A stretch of 64,000 bases of DNA from an uncultured Collinsella sp. (GTDB lineage: Bacteria; Actinomycetota; Coriobacteriia; Coriobacteriales; Coriobacteriaceae): NCBI GenBank assembly GCA_958370785.1, contig CATXKN010000004.1, positions 93,449 through 157,448 on the forward strand. The letters run 5' to 3'. Below, one piece after another: positions 1 through 9,229 of the stretch. The position numbers and the translations under genes were made by a program. The notes beneath the pieces were generated by a model, which saw nothing but the letters and a program-made list of their open reading frames with translations, searched no databases and was not told the origin of the DNA. Within the stretch, counting starts at the first letter, position 1; each line of letters opens with the position of its first letter.

Positions 1-2
1 GC

Positions 3-239
3 TACCTGCGCGGCTTTGGTATCTCGCTCACGCCCGCCCTCATCACCATGATCTGCGTCTGCGGCATCCGCTTCTATTGGGTGTTCTTCGTGTTCCCGCA
101 CTTCCGCACCTTTGCGAACATCATGATGGTCTACCCCATCAGCCTGGGCACCACGGCGTTCTTTATGGTCGTGGCGGTGCTACTCTGCCACCCGGCACGC
201 ACCTATCGCGCCACCCAAGCCAAAGCGACAGCCCGCTAA
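3..239 (+). CDS. MATE-family efflux protein, C-terminal part
   Basis: The reading frame is open from the window edge and ends at a TAA, so only the last 78 residues are present. They contain hydrophobic helices, an aromatic-rich FYWVFFVFPHF stretch, a further helix and a short basic tail, as in the C-terminal half of MATE multidrug/Na+ antiporters of the inner membrane. The family call rests on this tail alone. It converges on the LysR gene with a 27-base gap. Confidence 0.55.
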   Translation, partial: YLRGFGISLTPALITMICVCGIRFYWVFFVFPHFRTFANIMMVYPISLGTTAFFMVVAVLLCHPARTYRATQAKATAR

Positions 240-266
240 ACACCGCACTCAACGCCACACCAGCCA

Positions 267-1133
267 TTAATTGACAACATGCGAGCTCATATAGTCGATA
301 AAGCGCCTCGTGGCGATGGGCATGGTGTCCCAGCTGCGCCAGGCGGCCACCACGTCGCGCGAGGGGGCGTGCACGATGGGACGTACGCGAATATCGGCCC
401 GCATGCCCTCCACAGTACGGCGGTAGAGCATGCTCACGCCTAGGCCCTCCTCCACCATCGCCATGATGGTGTAGTCGTCGGTTACCTCGCTCGTCACGTG
501 TGGCGACAGTCCATGCGCCGCAAATGCATCGAGCACCAGGCTCTGTTCGCCCTCATCCAGCAGCACAAACGGCTCGGACGCCAGATCGGCGAGCGTCACC
601 TTTTCCTTTGCCGCCAGCGGATGCGCGGCCGGCAACAATGCCACCAACTCGTCGTGATAGACGACGCGCTTCTCGAGCCCAGCGGTAAATCCGCGTGCCG
701 TAAAACAAAAATCAACCACGCCATCGTGCACCCATTGAGCGTTGCGCGTGTAATCGCCCTGCTTGAGGGTGAAGCGTACGCCCGGGTGCAGCGCACCAAA
801 ATCGCGGATCACGCGCGGCAGCACGGTACGACTCACGTTGGTAAACGTCGCGATGCGAATATCTGTCGACGAAAGCCCCAGCAGCTCCTGGCGCTTGCCC
901 TCGAGCTCGGCCTCGGCGGTCACAATCTGGCGCAGGTACGGCAGATACTGCTTGCCGTCGCGCGTAAGCGATACACCCTGCTTGCCGCGCTCGATAAGCG
1001 TGGTGCCCAGCTCACGCTCGAGCGCCTTGACGGCCTGGCTCACCGCACTTTGCGTATAGCCCAGCTCGTCCGCCGCACGTTTCAGGCTGCCGCAATCGAC
1101 CACCATACAAACAATCTGATACCGCGATGCCAT
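267..1133 (-). CDS. LysR-family transcriptional regulator
   Basis: The protein has 288 residues, the usual LysR length. Residues 1-60 form the winged helix-turn-helix (GSLKRAADELGYTQSAVSQ), followed by a linker helix and a substrate-binding-like effector domain from about residue 88. It is transcribed divergently from the DMT transporter at 1292, the classical arrangement in which a LysR protein controls its neighbour and itself. The effector cannot be read from the sequence. Confidence 0.9.
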   Translation of the reverse strand: MASRYQIVCMVVDCGSLKRAADELGYTQSAVSQAVKALERELGTTLIERGKQGVSLTRDGKQYLPYLRQIVTAEAELEGKRQELLGLSSTDIRIATFTNVSRTVLPRVIRDFGALHPGVRFTLKQGDYTRNAQWVHDGVVDFCFTARGFTAGLEKRVVYHDELVALLPAAHPLAAKEKVTLADLASEPFVLLDEGEQSLVLDAFAAHGLSPHVTSEVTDDYTIMAMVEEGLGVSMLYRRTVEGMRADIRVRPIVHAPSRDVVAAWRSWDTMPIATRRFIDYMSSHVVN

Positions 1134-1192
1134 CGTGCCTCCACATCGATGTAGCTGTAAAACGTTTTGCCAGGGCTTTTTCTACCAACATT

Positions 1193-1211
1193 AGTATTTC
1201 TTAATCATACT
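1193..1211. promoter_or_regulatory. Candidate LysR-type operator
   Basis: AGTAT and ATACT form an inverted repeat separated by 9 bases, close to the T-N11-A arrangement of LysR sites. It lies in the 158-base gap between the divergent regulator and transporter. Candidate only. Confidence 0.4.
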
Positions 1212-1291
1212 GAAGATACATTCGCTTTACTACATCCACATCTGGGAGCAGAATCCTTTTTACGAAACCGTTCTGTAACAAAAGGAGTCCC

Positions 1292-2194
1292 ATGGATCGC
1301 AAAAAAGCAATCGCGCTCTCATTTTCCGTTCCCGTCGCATGGGGCTTTTCGTACCCCCTCATGAAGATCGGCATGGACAGCATGAACGCCACGAGTATCG
1401 TCGCGCTACGCTGCATCATCGCCTTTGCGGCCTGCCTACTGCTCTTCCACAGGCGCGCGTTCCGTATCAACCGCGATCTTATGGTCCGCGCCGCCATCAT
1501 CGGCGCCATTATGGCAACCGAGCTCACCTGCATGTGCCTGGGCTCCAGCCTCACCTCTGCCTCCACCGCCGGCTTTTTGCAGAGCCTGACGGTCGTGATC
1601 GTGCCGTTTGCCAACGCCGCCCTGCTGCGTCGCGCCCCCGAACGCAAAGTGCTCGTCGGCACCGCCATCGTCACCTGCGGCATGCTGCTGCTCTCGGGCG
1701 CCGACTTTACCAGCCTGAATCCCGGCGCGATCATCATGCTGCTCTCGGCCTTTATCTATGCCGGCCATATCATTGTGGCGAAGCGCTTTGTCGAAGATGT
1801 CGACCCGCTGGCCCTGGGCGTTTGGCAGCTGGGCTTCGGCGGCTTATTCTCGGGTATCGCCGCATTCACCTTTGGCGGTTTCACGCTTCCCGGCACGCCG
1901 GGCGAGGTCGCGGTCGTCGTCGCACTCGCACTCATCTGCTCTGCCTATGGCTTTATCACCCAGACGCTCGTGCAGCCCCACGTGCCCGCCGAGACCACCG
2001 GCTTCGCTTTCTCACTCGAGCCGGTCTGCTCTGCCGTCTTCTCGTTCTTCCTGGTCGGCGAGGTCCTGAGCCCCATCGCCTTCTTTGGCGCCGCCCTCAT
2101 CCTCACCGGCGTCATGGTGGCAACCGTCGAGCTTCCGCGCCTTCGCGCGCATGGACAGGCTCGTATGACAGGAGTGCCCGAGCGCGTCTCGTAA
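1292..2194 (+). CDS. DMT/EamA-family transporter
   Basis: This 300-residue integral membrane protein has about ten hydrophobic segments arranged as two EamA repeats, typical of drug/metabolite exporters. AAAGGAG lies six bases before the ATG, which fixes the start. Its position opposite a LysR regulator suggests a regulated small-molecule exporter. The substrate is unknown. Confidence 0.85.
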   Translation: MDRKKAIALSFSVPVAWGFSYPLMKIGMDSMNATSIVALRCIIAFAACLLLFHRRAFRINRDLMVRAAIIGAIMATELTCMCLGSSLTSASTAGFLQSLTVVIVPFANAALLRRAPERKVLVGTAIVTCGMLLLSGADFTSLNPGAIIMLLSAFIYAGHIIVAKRFVEDVDPLALGVWQLGFGGLFSGIAAFTFGGFTLPGTPGEVAVVVALALICSAYGFITQTLVQPHVPAETTGFAFSLEPVCSAVFSFFLVGEVLSPIAFFGAALILTGVMVATVELPRLRAHGQARMTGVPERVS

Positions 2195-2220
2195 TCCCCA
2201 CTCCTTATGCAGCCGCGACA

Positions 2221-2243
2221 TAAAGGCAACCGGTGCGCCTTTA
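2221..2243 (+). terminator. Short hairpin after the DMT gene
   Basis: TAAAGGC pairs with GCCTTTA across a 9-base loop, between the DMT stop and the ung ribosome site. No long T-run follows, so it is at best a weak terminator. Confidence 0.3.
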
Positions 2244-2282
2244 CAATAGATGCCAACAGAGCATCTGCCATAAAGGAGCCCC

Positions 2283-3008
2283 ATGGACACCGCAACCCGC
2301 GACCGCAACATAGCAACTTGGTTGGGCGATGCGCCGCAGCCGGTACGTGACACTACGAACCAGCTGCTCGAGCGCATCGCCCTTTTGCGTGCCGAGCAGA
2401 CTATCTACCCGGCACAAGACGACATCCTCAATGCCCTCGCCTACACGCCGGCCGACAAGGTCAAGGTTGTCATCTTGGGTCAAGATCCCTATCACGGACC
2501 CAACCAGGCCATGGGACTGTCCTTCTCGGTCCCCGCGACGCAAACCAAGTTGCCGCCGAGCCTGCGCAACATCTATAAGGAACTCAAAGCCGATCTGGGC
2601 TGCCCTATTCCCGCCACGGGAGATCTAACACCATGGGCACAACAGGGCGTCCTGCTCCTCAACACTACGCTCACCGTGCGCGAGCATGCCGCCAACTCGC
2701 ACGCCAAACTGGGCTGGAGCACGCTCACCGACTATGTTATCGAACGCTGCTGCCAGCTGCCCCAGCCGGTAGTCTTTTTGGCATGGGGCCGCTTTGCCCA
2801 GCAGATGGTCGAAGGCAAGCTCGTCGCAACTGGCGCGGGCAAGGCAACCGACAAGTTCTGCCTGGCCACTACGCATCCCTCGCCGCTTTCGGCCAACCGT
2901 GCCACGGCAGAACTCCCTGCTTTTATGGGGTCGCGCCCCTTCTCCGCTGCCAATCGGCTACTCGAACAGCACGACTCGACCCCCGTCAACTGGACTTGCC
3001 TCGGCTAA
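2283..3008 (+). CDS. ung: Uracil-DNA glycosylase
   Basis: The 241-residue protein belongs to family 1 UDG, which removes uracil from DNA to start base-excision repair. GQDPYHG at residues 66-72 carries the catalytic Asp, and HPSPLSA near residue 197 carries the second catalytic motif. AAAGGAG precedes the ATG. Length matches the family. A strong bidirectional terminator follows immediately. Confidence 0.97.
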   Translation: MDTATRDRNIATWLGDAPQPVRDTTNQLLERIALLRAEQTIYPAQDDILNALAYTPADKVKVVILGQDPYHGPNQAMGLSFSVPATQTKLPPSLRNIYKELKADLGCPIPATGDLTPWAQQGVLLLNTTLTVREHAANSHAKLGWSTLTDYVIERCCQLPQPVVFLAWGRFAQQMVEGKLVATGAGKATDKFCLATTHPSPLSANRATAELPAFMGSRPFSAANRLLEQHDSTPVNWTCLG

Positions 3009-3022
3009 AAATCGATACATCA

Positions 3023-3062
3023 AAAACGCGCCCGACGGCGATCTTGCCATCGGGCGCGTTTT
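3023..3062. terminator. Bidirectional rho-independent terminator
   Basis: A perfect GC-rich stem (ACGCGCCCGA with its complement, plus GGC/GCC) is flanked by A-run and T-run. It sits between the convergent ung and SDR genes and can serve both strands. Confidence 0.9.
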
Positions 3063-3063
3063 G

Positions 3064-3744
3064 TTACTCGGGCCAGATAAACTGGGTGCGGCCGGCCTCG
3101 CCGCCATCGATCAGCAGGCTCTGCCCGGTCATAAACCGGTTGGTCACGCCCACAAAGTAGATCCACTCGGCAATCTCTTGGGCGGTGGCCCAACGCTTAA
3201 GCGGCGTGAGCTCCATAATCTGGTTCCACAGGTGCTCGTCTTCCATCACGCAACGGTTGAGCGGCGTGATAACGCCACCCGGGTCCACACTGTTGGCGAT
3301 GGCCTGCGGCGCCAGGCGGTTTGCAAGGTTCTTGGTGTAGGCGATAACGCCGCCCTTGCTGGCAGCATAGGCGGGAAACTCCGATCCCGTATGTCCGCTC
3401 GCCGACCCCACATTGACCACGGATTTGATAGCCGGCGCTGGCTTGGCGGCAAGCCCCTTCCCCACAAAGGCGTAGCGCTCGGTCACGTTGATGGTGCCAC
3501 ACAGGTTGGCGGCGATGTCGTCAGCCGAATCCTGCGTGCCGGCAACGTTCACGATCACCTGAGGCTCAAGGTCGCCTGGAAACGAGTCTGGCTCGCGGAC
3601 ATCAACGATCAGATGGCGGTAGCGCTCGTGTTCGATCGTCGCCGGCAGCAGATCAAAGCCCACGACCTCGTGACCTTCGTCCAAAAAGCACCGCACGCAC
3701 GCGGCTCCGATACCGCCCGATGCGCCCGTGATCAAAACCCGCAT
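3064..3744 (-). CDS. SDR-family oxidoreductase
   Basis: This is a 226-residue short-chain dehydrogenase with an N-terminal Rossmann fold: TGASGGIG at residues 6-13, NVAG near residue 67, a catalytic-type Ser region and YAASK near residue 125. The C-terminal DGG segment is typical of the family. It lies 9 bases downstream of the VUT transporter on the same strand and is probably cotranscribed. The substrate is not evident; 2,3-dihydro-2,3-dihydroxybenzoate-dehydrogenase-like enzymes have this compact layout, but that is only a guess. Confidence 0.85.
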   Translation of the reverse strand: MRVLITGASGGIGAACVRCFLDEGHEVVGFDLLPATIEHERYRHLIVDVREPDSFPGDLEPQVIVNVAGTQDSADDIAANLCGTINVTERYAFVGKGLAAKPAPAIKSVVNVGSASGHTGSEFPAYAASKGGVIAYTKNLANRLAPQAIANSVDPGGVITPLNRCVMEDEHLWNQIMELTPLKRWATAQEIAEWIYFVGVTNRFMTGQSLLIDGGEAGRTQFIWPE

Positions 3745-3753
3745 ACTTGCTCC

Positions 3754-4476
3754 TTAGGCGGTTGCGTGGCGCTCGAGGTACTCGGAGCCCACATTCTCGC
3801 GCTCCCAGCCGCGCACGACCTTGTAGCCCACGGGGCTCAGGAAGACCTCGCACAGCAGCTCGGCAACAGCGCCGGTCAGCGAGCACATAAGGACCTGTAC
3901 CCAGGTCCAACCAAAGAACGTGTGGCTTACCACAATGGCAAAGACCAGGTTGTCGATAAACTGGCCAACGCCCGTAGACACATAGGAGCGGAAGGCGAAG
4001 CTCGCAAAGTTATTCTTTTTGAGCATGCGGCCGAGCGACTGGTTGAGCGTGGAGTTAACCACGGCAGAAACGAGCATTGCCAGCGAAGAGCCCAGCACCA
4101 CGTACCAGGTGCCGCCGATAGTGGCGTTAAGGGCGGTGTTGACCTCAATCATACCCGTGTCGTAGTAAGCGCCCCACATGCCGGGCGTGAGCGAGCATGC
4201 CCAAAAGCACAGGCTCACGGCAAGGTTGACCAGCAGCGCGAGGATAGAAATTTTGATGGATGCCTTGGCACCAAAGCGCTTGCAGATCATGTCCTGGCAC
4301 AAAAACGAGACCCAGCTCACCACAAAGCCGCAATCGAGTGCCAGATAAGGCAGGCTGATAAGCTCTTTGTTGGCCAGCAGGTTCATCATGATGACGCTCA
4401 CGAAAAACAGCGAAACCGTTGCCGCGGGAATGCTCCGCAACAGGACCTTGTAGTCCTCCATGACCTTCTTGATCAT
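3754..4476 (-). CDS. VUT-family (queuosine-precursor type) transporter
   Basis: The 240-residue membrane protein has about six helices and the VUT/YhhQ hallmarks: MNLLANKELISL near the N-terminus, then VSWVSFLCQDMICKRFGAKAS. YhhQ-like members import queuine or preQ precursors for tRNA modification. AAAGGAG is followed by ATG. A hairpin with a possible pseudoknot lies just upstream, which fits precursor-responsive control. It is likely cotranscribed with the SDR gene. Confidence 0.8.
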   Translation of the reverse strand: MIKKVMEDYKVLLRSIPAATVSLFFVSVIMMNLLANKELISLPYLALDCGFVVSWVSFLCQDMICKRFGAKASIKISILALLVNLAVSLCFWACSLTPGMWGAYYDTGMIEVNTALNATIGGTWYVVLGSSLAMLVSAVVNSTLNQSLGRMLKKNNFASFAFRSYVSTGVGQFIDNLVFAIVVSHTFFGWTWVQVLMCSLTGAVAELLCEVFLSPVGYKVVRGWERENVGSEYLERHATA

Positions 4477-4480
4477 TATG

Positions 4481-4531
4481 TACTCCTTTGGTTTTAGGTT
4501 TAACGAGCAGGATATCGGACCCGAACTGCTC
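4481..4531 (-). promoter_or_regulatory. Candidate leader pseudoknot (preQ1-riboswitch-like)
   Basis: In the minus-strand leader GAGCAG (4526-4531) pairs with CTGCTC (4505-4510) around a 15-base loop. GGGT in the loop (4519-4522) can pair with ACCT (4496-4499) in the A-rich tail just before AAAGGAG. That makes an H-type pseudoknot next to the ribosome-binding site, the general architecture of preQ1 riboswitches. The bases do not match the preQ1-I consensus as I know it. Confidence 0.35.
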
Positions 4532-4587
4532 GGACGTCCCGGTCTTGAGACGACGGTGGGTATGATAGCCGCTCACACGGCATCAGG

Positions 4588-4627
4588 CAAGCAAACGGCG
4601 CGGCAGCCCCGCAGGGCCACCGTGCCG
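4588..4627 (-). terminator. Terminator of prfC
   Basis: The minus strand folds into a long interrupted stem (CGGC, CGG and GCCC with their complements, loop TGCG) followed by TTTG. It lies six bases after the prfC stop. Confidence 0.65.
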
Positions 4628-4632
4628 ATGCG

Positions 4633-6246
<1,614 letters not shown>

Positions 6247-6390
6247 GCGGATCCTTTCTTGCATTGAGTGCATTACGTCGTTGTAACCGCACTATTGTAG
6301 CCGCGAAATCCCGTTTTAGAGCGCCTATCAGGACAAATTCATCAGATGGGGCATGGGGTAGCAGTCGATGGCGGCACTCCGCAGCAGTTT

Positions 6391-6688
6391 GTCTCGATCT
6401 GTAACATCTAGACGGTTTTTGAACCTCTACCTGTTACAGATTTAGACAACCAGGTGGGCGTCCCAGAAAGATCTCGATCTGTAACATCTAGCCACTCAAA
6501 ACGGGTCCATCTGTTACAGATTGAGATATAAGGGTAGACGGGTGGCCAATGTCTCGATCTATAACATCTACCAGCCAAAATCTTCTCCAGTTGTTACAGA
6601 TTTAGACAAACAGGTGGGGCCCGCCAGCAAAATCTCAATCTGTAACAGGTAGCCGTCCAAATCGGTTCCAGATGTTACAGATTGAGAT
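6391..6688. repeat. Array of four 57-bp palindromic units, 80-bp period
   Basis: Units occupy 6391-6447, 6471-6527, 6551-6607 and 6632-6688, separated by 23-24 bases. Each starts (G/A)TCTC(G/A)ATCT(G/A)TAACA and ends TGTTACAGAT followed by tTAGAC or TGAGAT, so each is a near-complete hairpin. Unit 4 has 16-bp perfect arms. Units 1 and 3 share one end type, and units 2 and 4 the other. The array fills the divergent gap between prfC and the GntR gene. There is no coding potential. Confidence 0.9.
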
Positions 6689-6720
6689 GGATGAACGAAC
6701 GGACAATCCCCATTTGCCTC

Positions 6721-6776
6721 TTGCGTAACTGTGCATAGTGTATATATACTGTGCTTACCGGTTATATACACGTGTA
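6721..6776 (+). promoter_or_regulatory. Promoter and candidate GntR operators
   Basis: TTGCGT and TATACT are 18 bases apart and form a plausible promoter for the GntR-ABC operon. Two 10-bp palindromes, GTATATATAC (6740-6749) overlapping the -10 and TACACGTGTA (6767-6776), are placed for autorepression by a YtrA-type GntR protein. Confidence 0.55.
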
Positions 6777-6798
6777 GCCCAACAGCTAAGGAGCCGCT

Positions 6799-7179
6799 GT
6801 GGACATCATCCTATCCAATTCGAGCGACAAGCCCATCTACGAGCAAATAGCCTCGCAGGTCAAAGCTCAGATCCTTTCGGGCACACTCGCTGCGGGAGCC
6901 AAACTCCCCAGCATCCGCGCACTCGCGAGCGATCTTGGCGTGAGTGTCATCACCACCAAGCGCGCCTACGCCGACCTAGAGCAACTCGGGTTTATCTGCA
7001 CCGTGCAGGGCAAGGGCTGCTTTGTCGCCGGGGGCAACCAGGAACTCTTGCGCGAAAACCAGCTCTGCCATATCGAAGAGCTACTTGCGAAAGCGGCGAG
7101 CCAAGCCGAAACCCTGGGCCTCACGCGCGACAAGCTGCACGAGATGCTCGACCTGGTAGCCCCCGAAACTATGCAGTAG
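6799..7179 (+). CDS. GntR-family regulator, YtrA type
   Basis: The 126-residue protein consists of the GntR winged helix (KPIYEQIASQVKAQILSGTLAAGAKLPSIRALASDLGVS) and only a short C-terminal helix region, as in YtrA-subfamily repressors that control ABC exporters. The start is GTG, set by TAAGGAG six bases upstream. The next gene begins 23 bases later, so it heads a three-gene operon. Confidence 0.9.
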   Translation: MDIILSNSSDKPIYEQIASQVKAQILSGTLAAGAKLPSIRALASDLGVSVITTKRAYADLEQLGFICTVQGKGCFVAGGNQELLRENQLCHIEELLAKAASQAETLGLTRDKLHEMLDLVAPETMQ

Positions 7180-7202
7180 CCATCTGCAAGAAAGGCTATG
7201 CC

Positions 7203-8084
7203 ATGCAAAACCTTTTAGAACTCAAAGGTATCTCACGCCGTGTGAGCGACCGCTTTTCGCTGCGCGACGTCACGCTTGCCGTGGAACCCGGCCAGATTGT
7301 TGGCTTTGTGGGCGCAAACGGCGCCGGCAAAACCACGACGATTCGAGCCGCGCTCGGGCTTATAAAGCTCGATGCCGGCGAGGTGCACCTGTTTGGGCAG
7401 CGCTGTGGCGCCGACGCGCCCGATGAAACGCAGCGTTGCCTGCGCACTCGTGTCGGCCTCGTGCTGGACACATGCCCCTTCCCTTCCACACTCAAGGTGA
7501 CCGAAGTTGAGGCACTCGTAAGCCCGGCATACCCCACCTGGAGCCACGACACCTTCTCCAGCCTCATCGACCGATTTGGCCTCGATCCCAAGGCAAAGGT
7601 CAAGGACCTCTCCCGCGGCATGGGCATGAAGCTGCAGCTTGCCTGCGCGCTCAGCCACAAGGCCAAACTGCTCGTTTTGGACGAAGCCACCGCGGGCCTC
7701 GATCCCATGGCACGCGAGGAGCTGCTTGATGAGCTGCTTGCCTTTGTCGCCGACGGCCAGCACAGCGTGCTGCTCTCGAGCCACATTACATCCGACCTCG
7801 ATCGCGCCGCTGATCGCGTCATCTGCATCGATAATGGCTCGATTATTTTTGACCTGCCGCGCGAGGATATTACCGACCGCGCTGGCATCGCCCACTGTAC
7901 CCAAGCACAGGCCGCCGAGCTTATGGCTTGCGTCGAAGGCGCCCGTGCCGCCCGCCATGCCTACAGCGTGGACGTGCTCGTGCCCAACCGTCGCGATACG
8001 CTCGAGGCCTTCCCCGAGATTCCCTGCGATCGGGCAACCATTGATGACTATCTTCGCCTCATGCTGAAAGGAGCTTCGAAATGA
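7203..8084 (+). CDS. ABC transporter ATP-binding protein
   Basis: This 293-residue ATPase has Walker A GANGAGKTTT near residue 39, signature LSRGM (a variant of LSGGQ), Walker B LLVLDEAT and an H-loop in LLSSHI. The first ATG after the GntR stop is used, with AGAAAGG upstream. Its stop overlaps the permease start (ATGA). Linkage to a YtrA regulator suggests an exporter for a peptide, antibiotic or envelope stress; the substrate is unknown. Confidence 0.92.
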   Translation: MQNLLELKGISRRVSDRFSLRDVTLAVEPGQIVGFVGANGAGKTTTIRAALGLIKLDAGEVHLFGQRCGADAPDETQRCLRTRVGLVLDTCPFPSTLKVTEVEALVSPAYPTWSHDTFSSLIDRFGLDPKAKVKDLSRGMGMKLQLACALSHKAKLLVLDEATAGLDPMAREELLDELLAFVADGQHSVLLSSHITSDLDRAADRVICIDNGSIIFDLPREDITDRAGIAHCTQAQAAELMACVEGARAARHAYSVDVLVPNRRDTLEAFPEIPCDRATIDDYLRLMLKGASK

Positions 8085-8779
8085 AACGCGCCTTTATGTC
8101 CGAGCTCGCCATCGTTCGCACGCTTATCCCAAGCATCGCGGGCGTCAGCCTGTTCATCTTCGTTGTGTTGACCCTTGCCAACGCGTCGGATGGCGATTCC
8201 GGCATGAGCGCCGGCGCCTGCGCGGTCAGCGCCATGTCGCCCATCATGGTCATGAGCTCGCTGGCCGGCTTCGACAATCAAAATGGCTGGGAGCGTTATC
8301 GGGCAACGCTGCCCTTCTCGCGCAAAGACATTATTTGCGCACGCTACCTGAGCGTTATTGTCTTCTCGGCTGTCATGACGTGCGCCGCCGCGCTTCTGAG
8401 CATCGTCTCCATCCCGCTATTCAACAGCGTGGGCATCCCCTCGACGGGACAGACGGTCTTTGAGATCGCTATAGCCTCGGCAGCATCGATGCTCATCTCC
8501 CTCATGATGGTGTTTTTGGCACAGCCGCTGTTCTTCCGATTTGGACACATGGAGGCGCTGCGCCTATCCGTCGGCCTGCTTGCCCTGCTCTGGTGCCTTG
8601 CCATTGCCACGTTGAGCTCCTCCAACCCCATCAGCAACTGGCTCATGTCGATTGCCGGGGCAAATCCCGATCCCGCCGTCCTTGGCTGTCTGTGCGCAGG
8701 CATCGCCACACTTGCCCTCGCGCTATGTGCAATCAGCTACACCGTCAGCACCAAGGTTTATCGAGCACGCGATCTGTAA
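8081..8779 (+). CDS. ABC-2 type permease subunit
   Basis: The 232-residue protein has about six hydrophobic helices separated by short loops, resembling ABC-2 permeases that pair with the preceding ATPase. The start codon overlaps the ATPase stop by four bases, which implies translational coupling. It is the last gene of the GntR operon. Confidence 0.8.
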   Translation: MKRAFMSELAIVRTLIPSIAGVSLFIFVVLTLANASDGDSGMSAGACAVSAMSPIMVMSSLAGFDNQNGWERYRATLPFSRKDIICARYLSVIVFSAVMTCAAALLSIVSIPLFNSVGIPSTGQTVFEIAIASAASMLISLMMVFLAQPLFFRFGHMEALRLSVGLLALLWCLAIATLSSSNPISNWLMSIAGANPDPAVLGCLCAGIATLALALCAISYTVSTKVYRARDL

Positions 8780-8788
8780 TCGACGGCT

Positions 8789-8821
8789 AAAAAAGCTTAG
8801 GTGGTACCCCGCTTATTTTTT
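8789..8821 (+). terminator. Probable terminator of the GntR-ABC operon
   Basis: AAAAAAGC pairs imperfectly with GCTTATTTTTT around a loop containing GGTGGTACC, ten bases after the permease stop, and ends in six T. Confidence 0.5.
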
Positions 8822-8907
8822 CAATGAAACGAGGCGGCATAGCGTCACCACCGCCCTTCACGGCAGGCCGTCTAGTTCTTGGCAACCAAAAAGACACCGT
8901 CAGCATA

Positions 8908-9091
8908 TCGAAGGTGAATACTTTTCCGAGAAGTGAACGAGTAAAAACAGTGCCCTGTAGCATCGACATTTTTAAGGACTCAATTCCTGCGGTTTTTGTC
9001 TAAGAATCCTGCAGTTTTGTTCGAAAAAAGTGTGCATGTTCCAGGGGTCCAGATTTACTCGTTCACTTCGCGGAAAACCATTCACCTTCGA
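8908..9091. repeat. 184-bp inverted-repeat element (copy 1)
   Basis: Terminal inverted repeats of 38 bp (8908-8945 and 9054-9091) match at 35 positions and contain CTTTTCCGAGAAGTGAACG. The interior carries two near-direct copies of CCTGC(G/A)GTTTT. The same family recurs at 27714-27889 in the opposite orientation. No protein is encoded, so it is MITE-like or a large structured repeat. The rest of the 450-base gap (9092-9229) shows only a small GCGCC/GGCGC hairpin at 9184-9201. Confidence 0.85.
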
Positions 9092-9229
9092 TTCGAGCCT
9101 TAACCAAATGCCCTCTCGAACTATGGCCCCTGTCTCACCACAGCGATATCAAAGCTTCATGGCGGGACGGTATCATCGGACGAGCGCCGTAAATCTGGCG
9201 CGGTCGTTCTTTGGGGAGGCATTTCACCC

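Noticed and set aside
498..1154. 218-residue plus-strand frame opposite the LysR gene
   Set aside because: It is the antisense shadow of a clear LysR protein and has no family features.
2794..4497. 567-residue plus-strand frame over ung, SDR and VUT
   Set aside because: It crosses three well-supported genes and a terminator; composition is that of antisense reading.
6391..6688. Possible CRISPR array because of regular spacing
   Set aside because: The repeated units are 57-bp palindromes that vary between copies, spacers are 23-24 bases and partly alike, and no cas gene is present.
8797..8812. T-box-like AGGTGGTACCCCG
   Set aside because: It lies 18 bases after a stop codon, with no room for a stem I, and the next gene is not a typical T-box target. 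It fits a terminator loop better.
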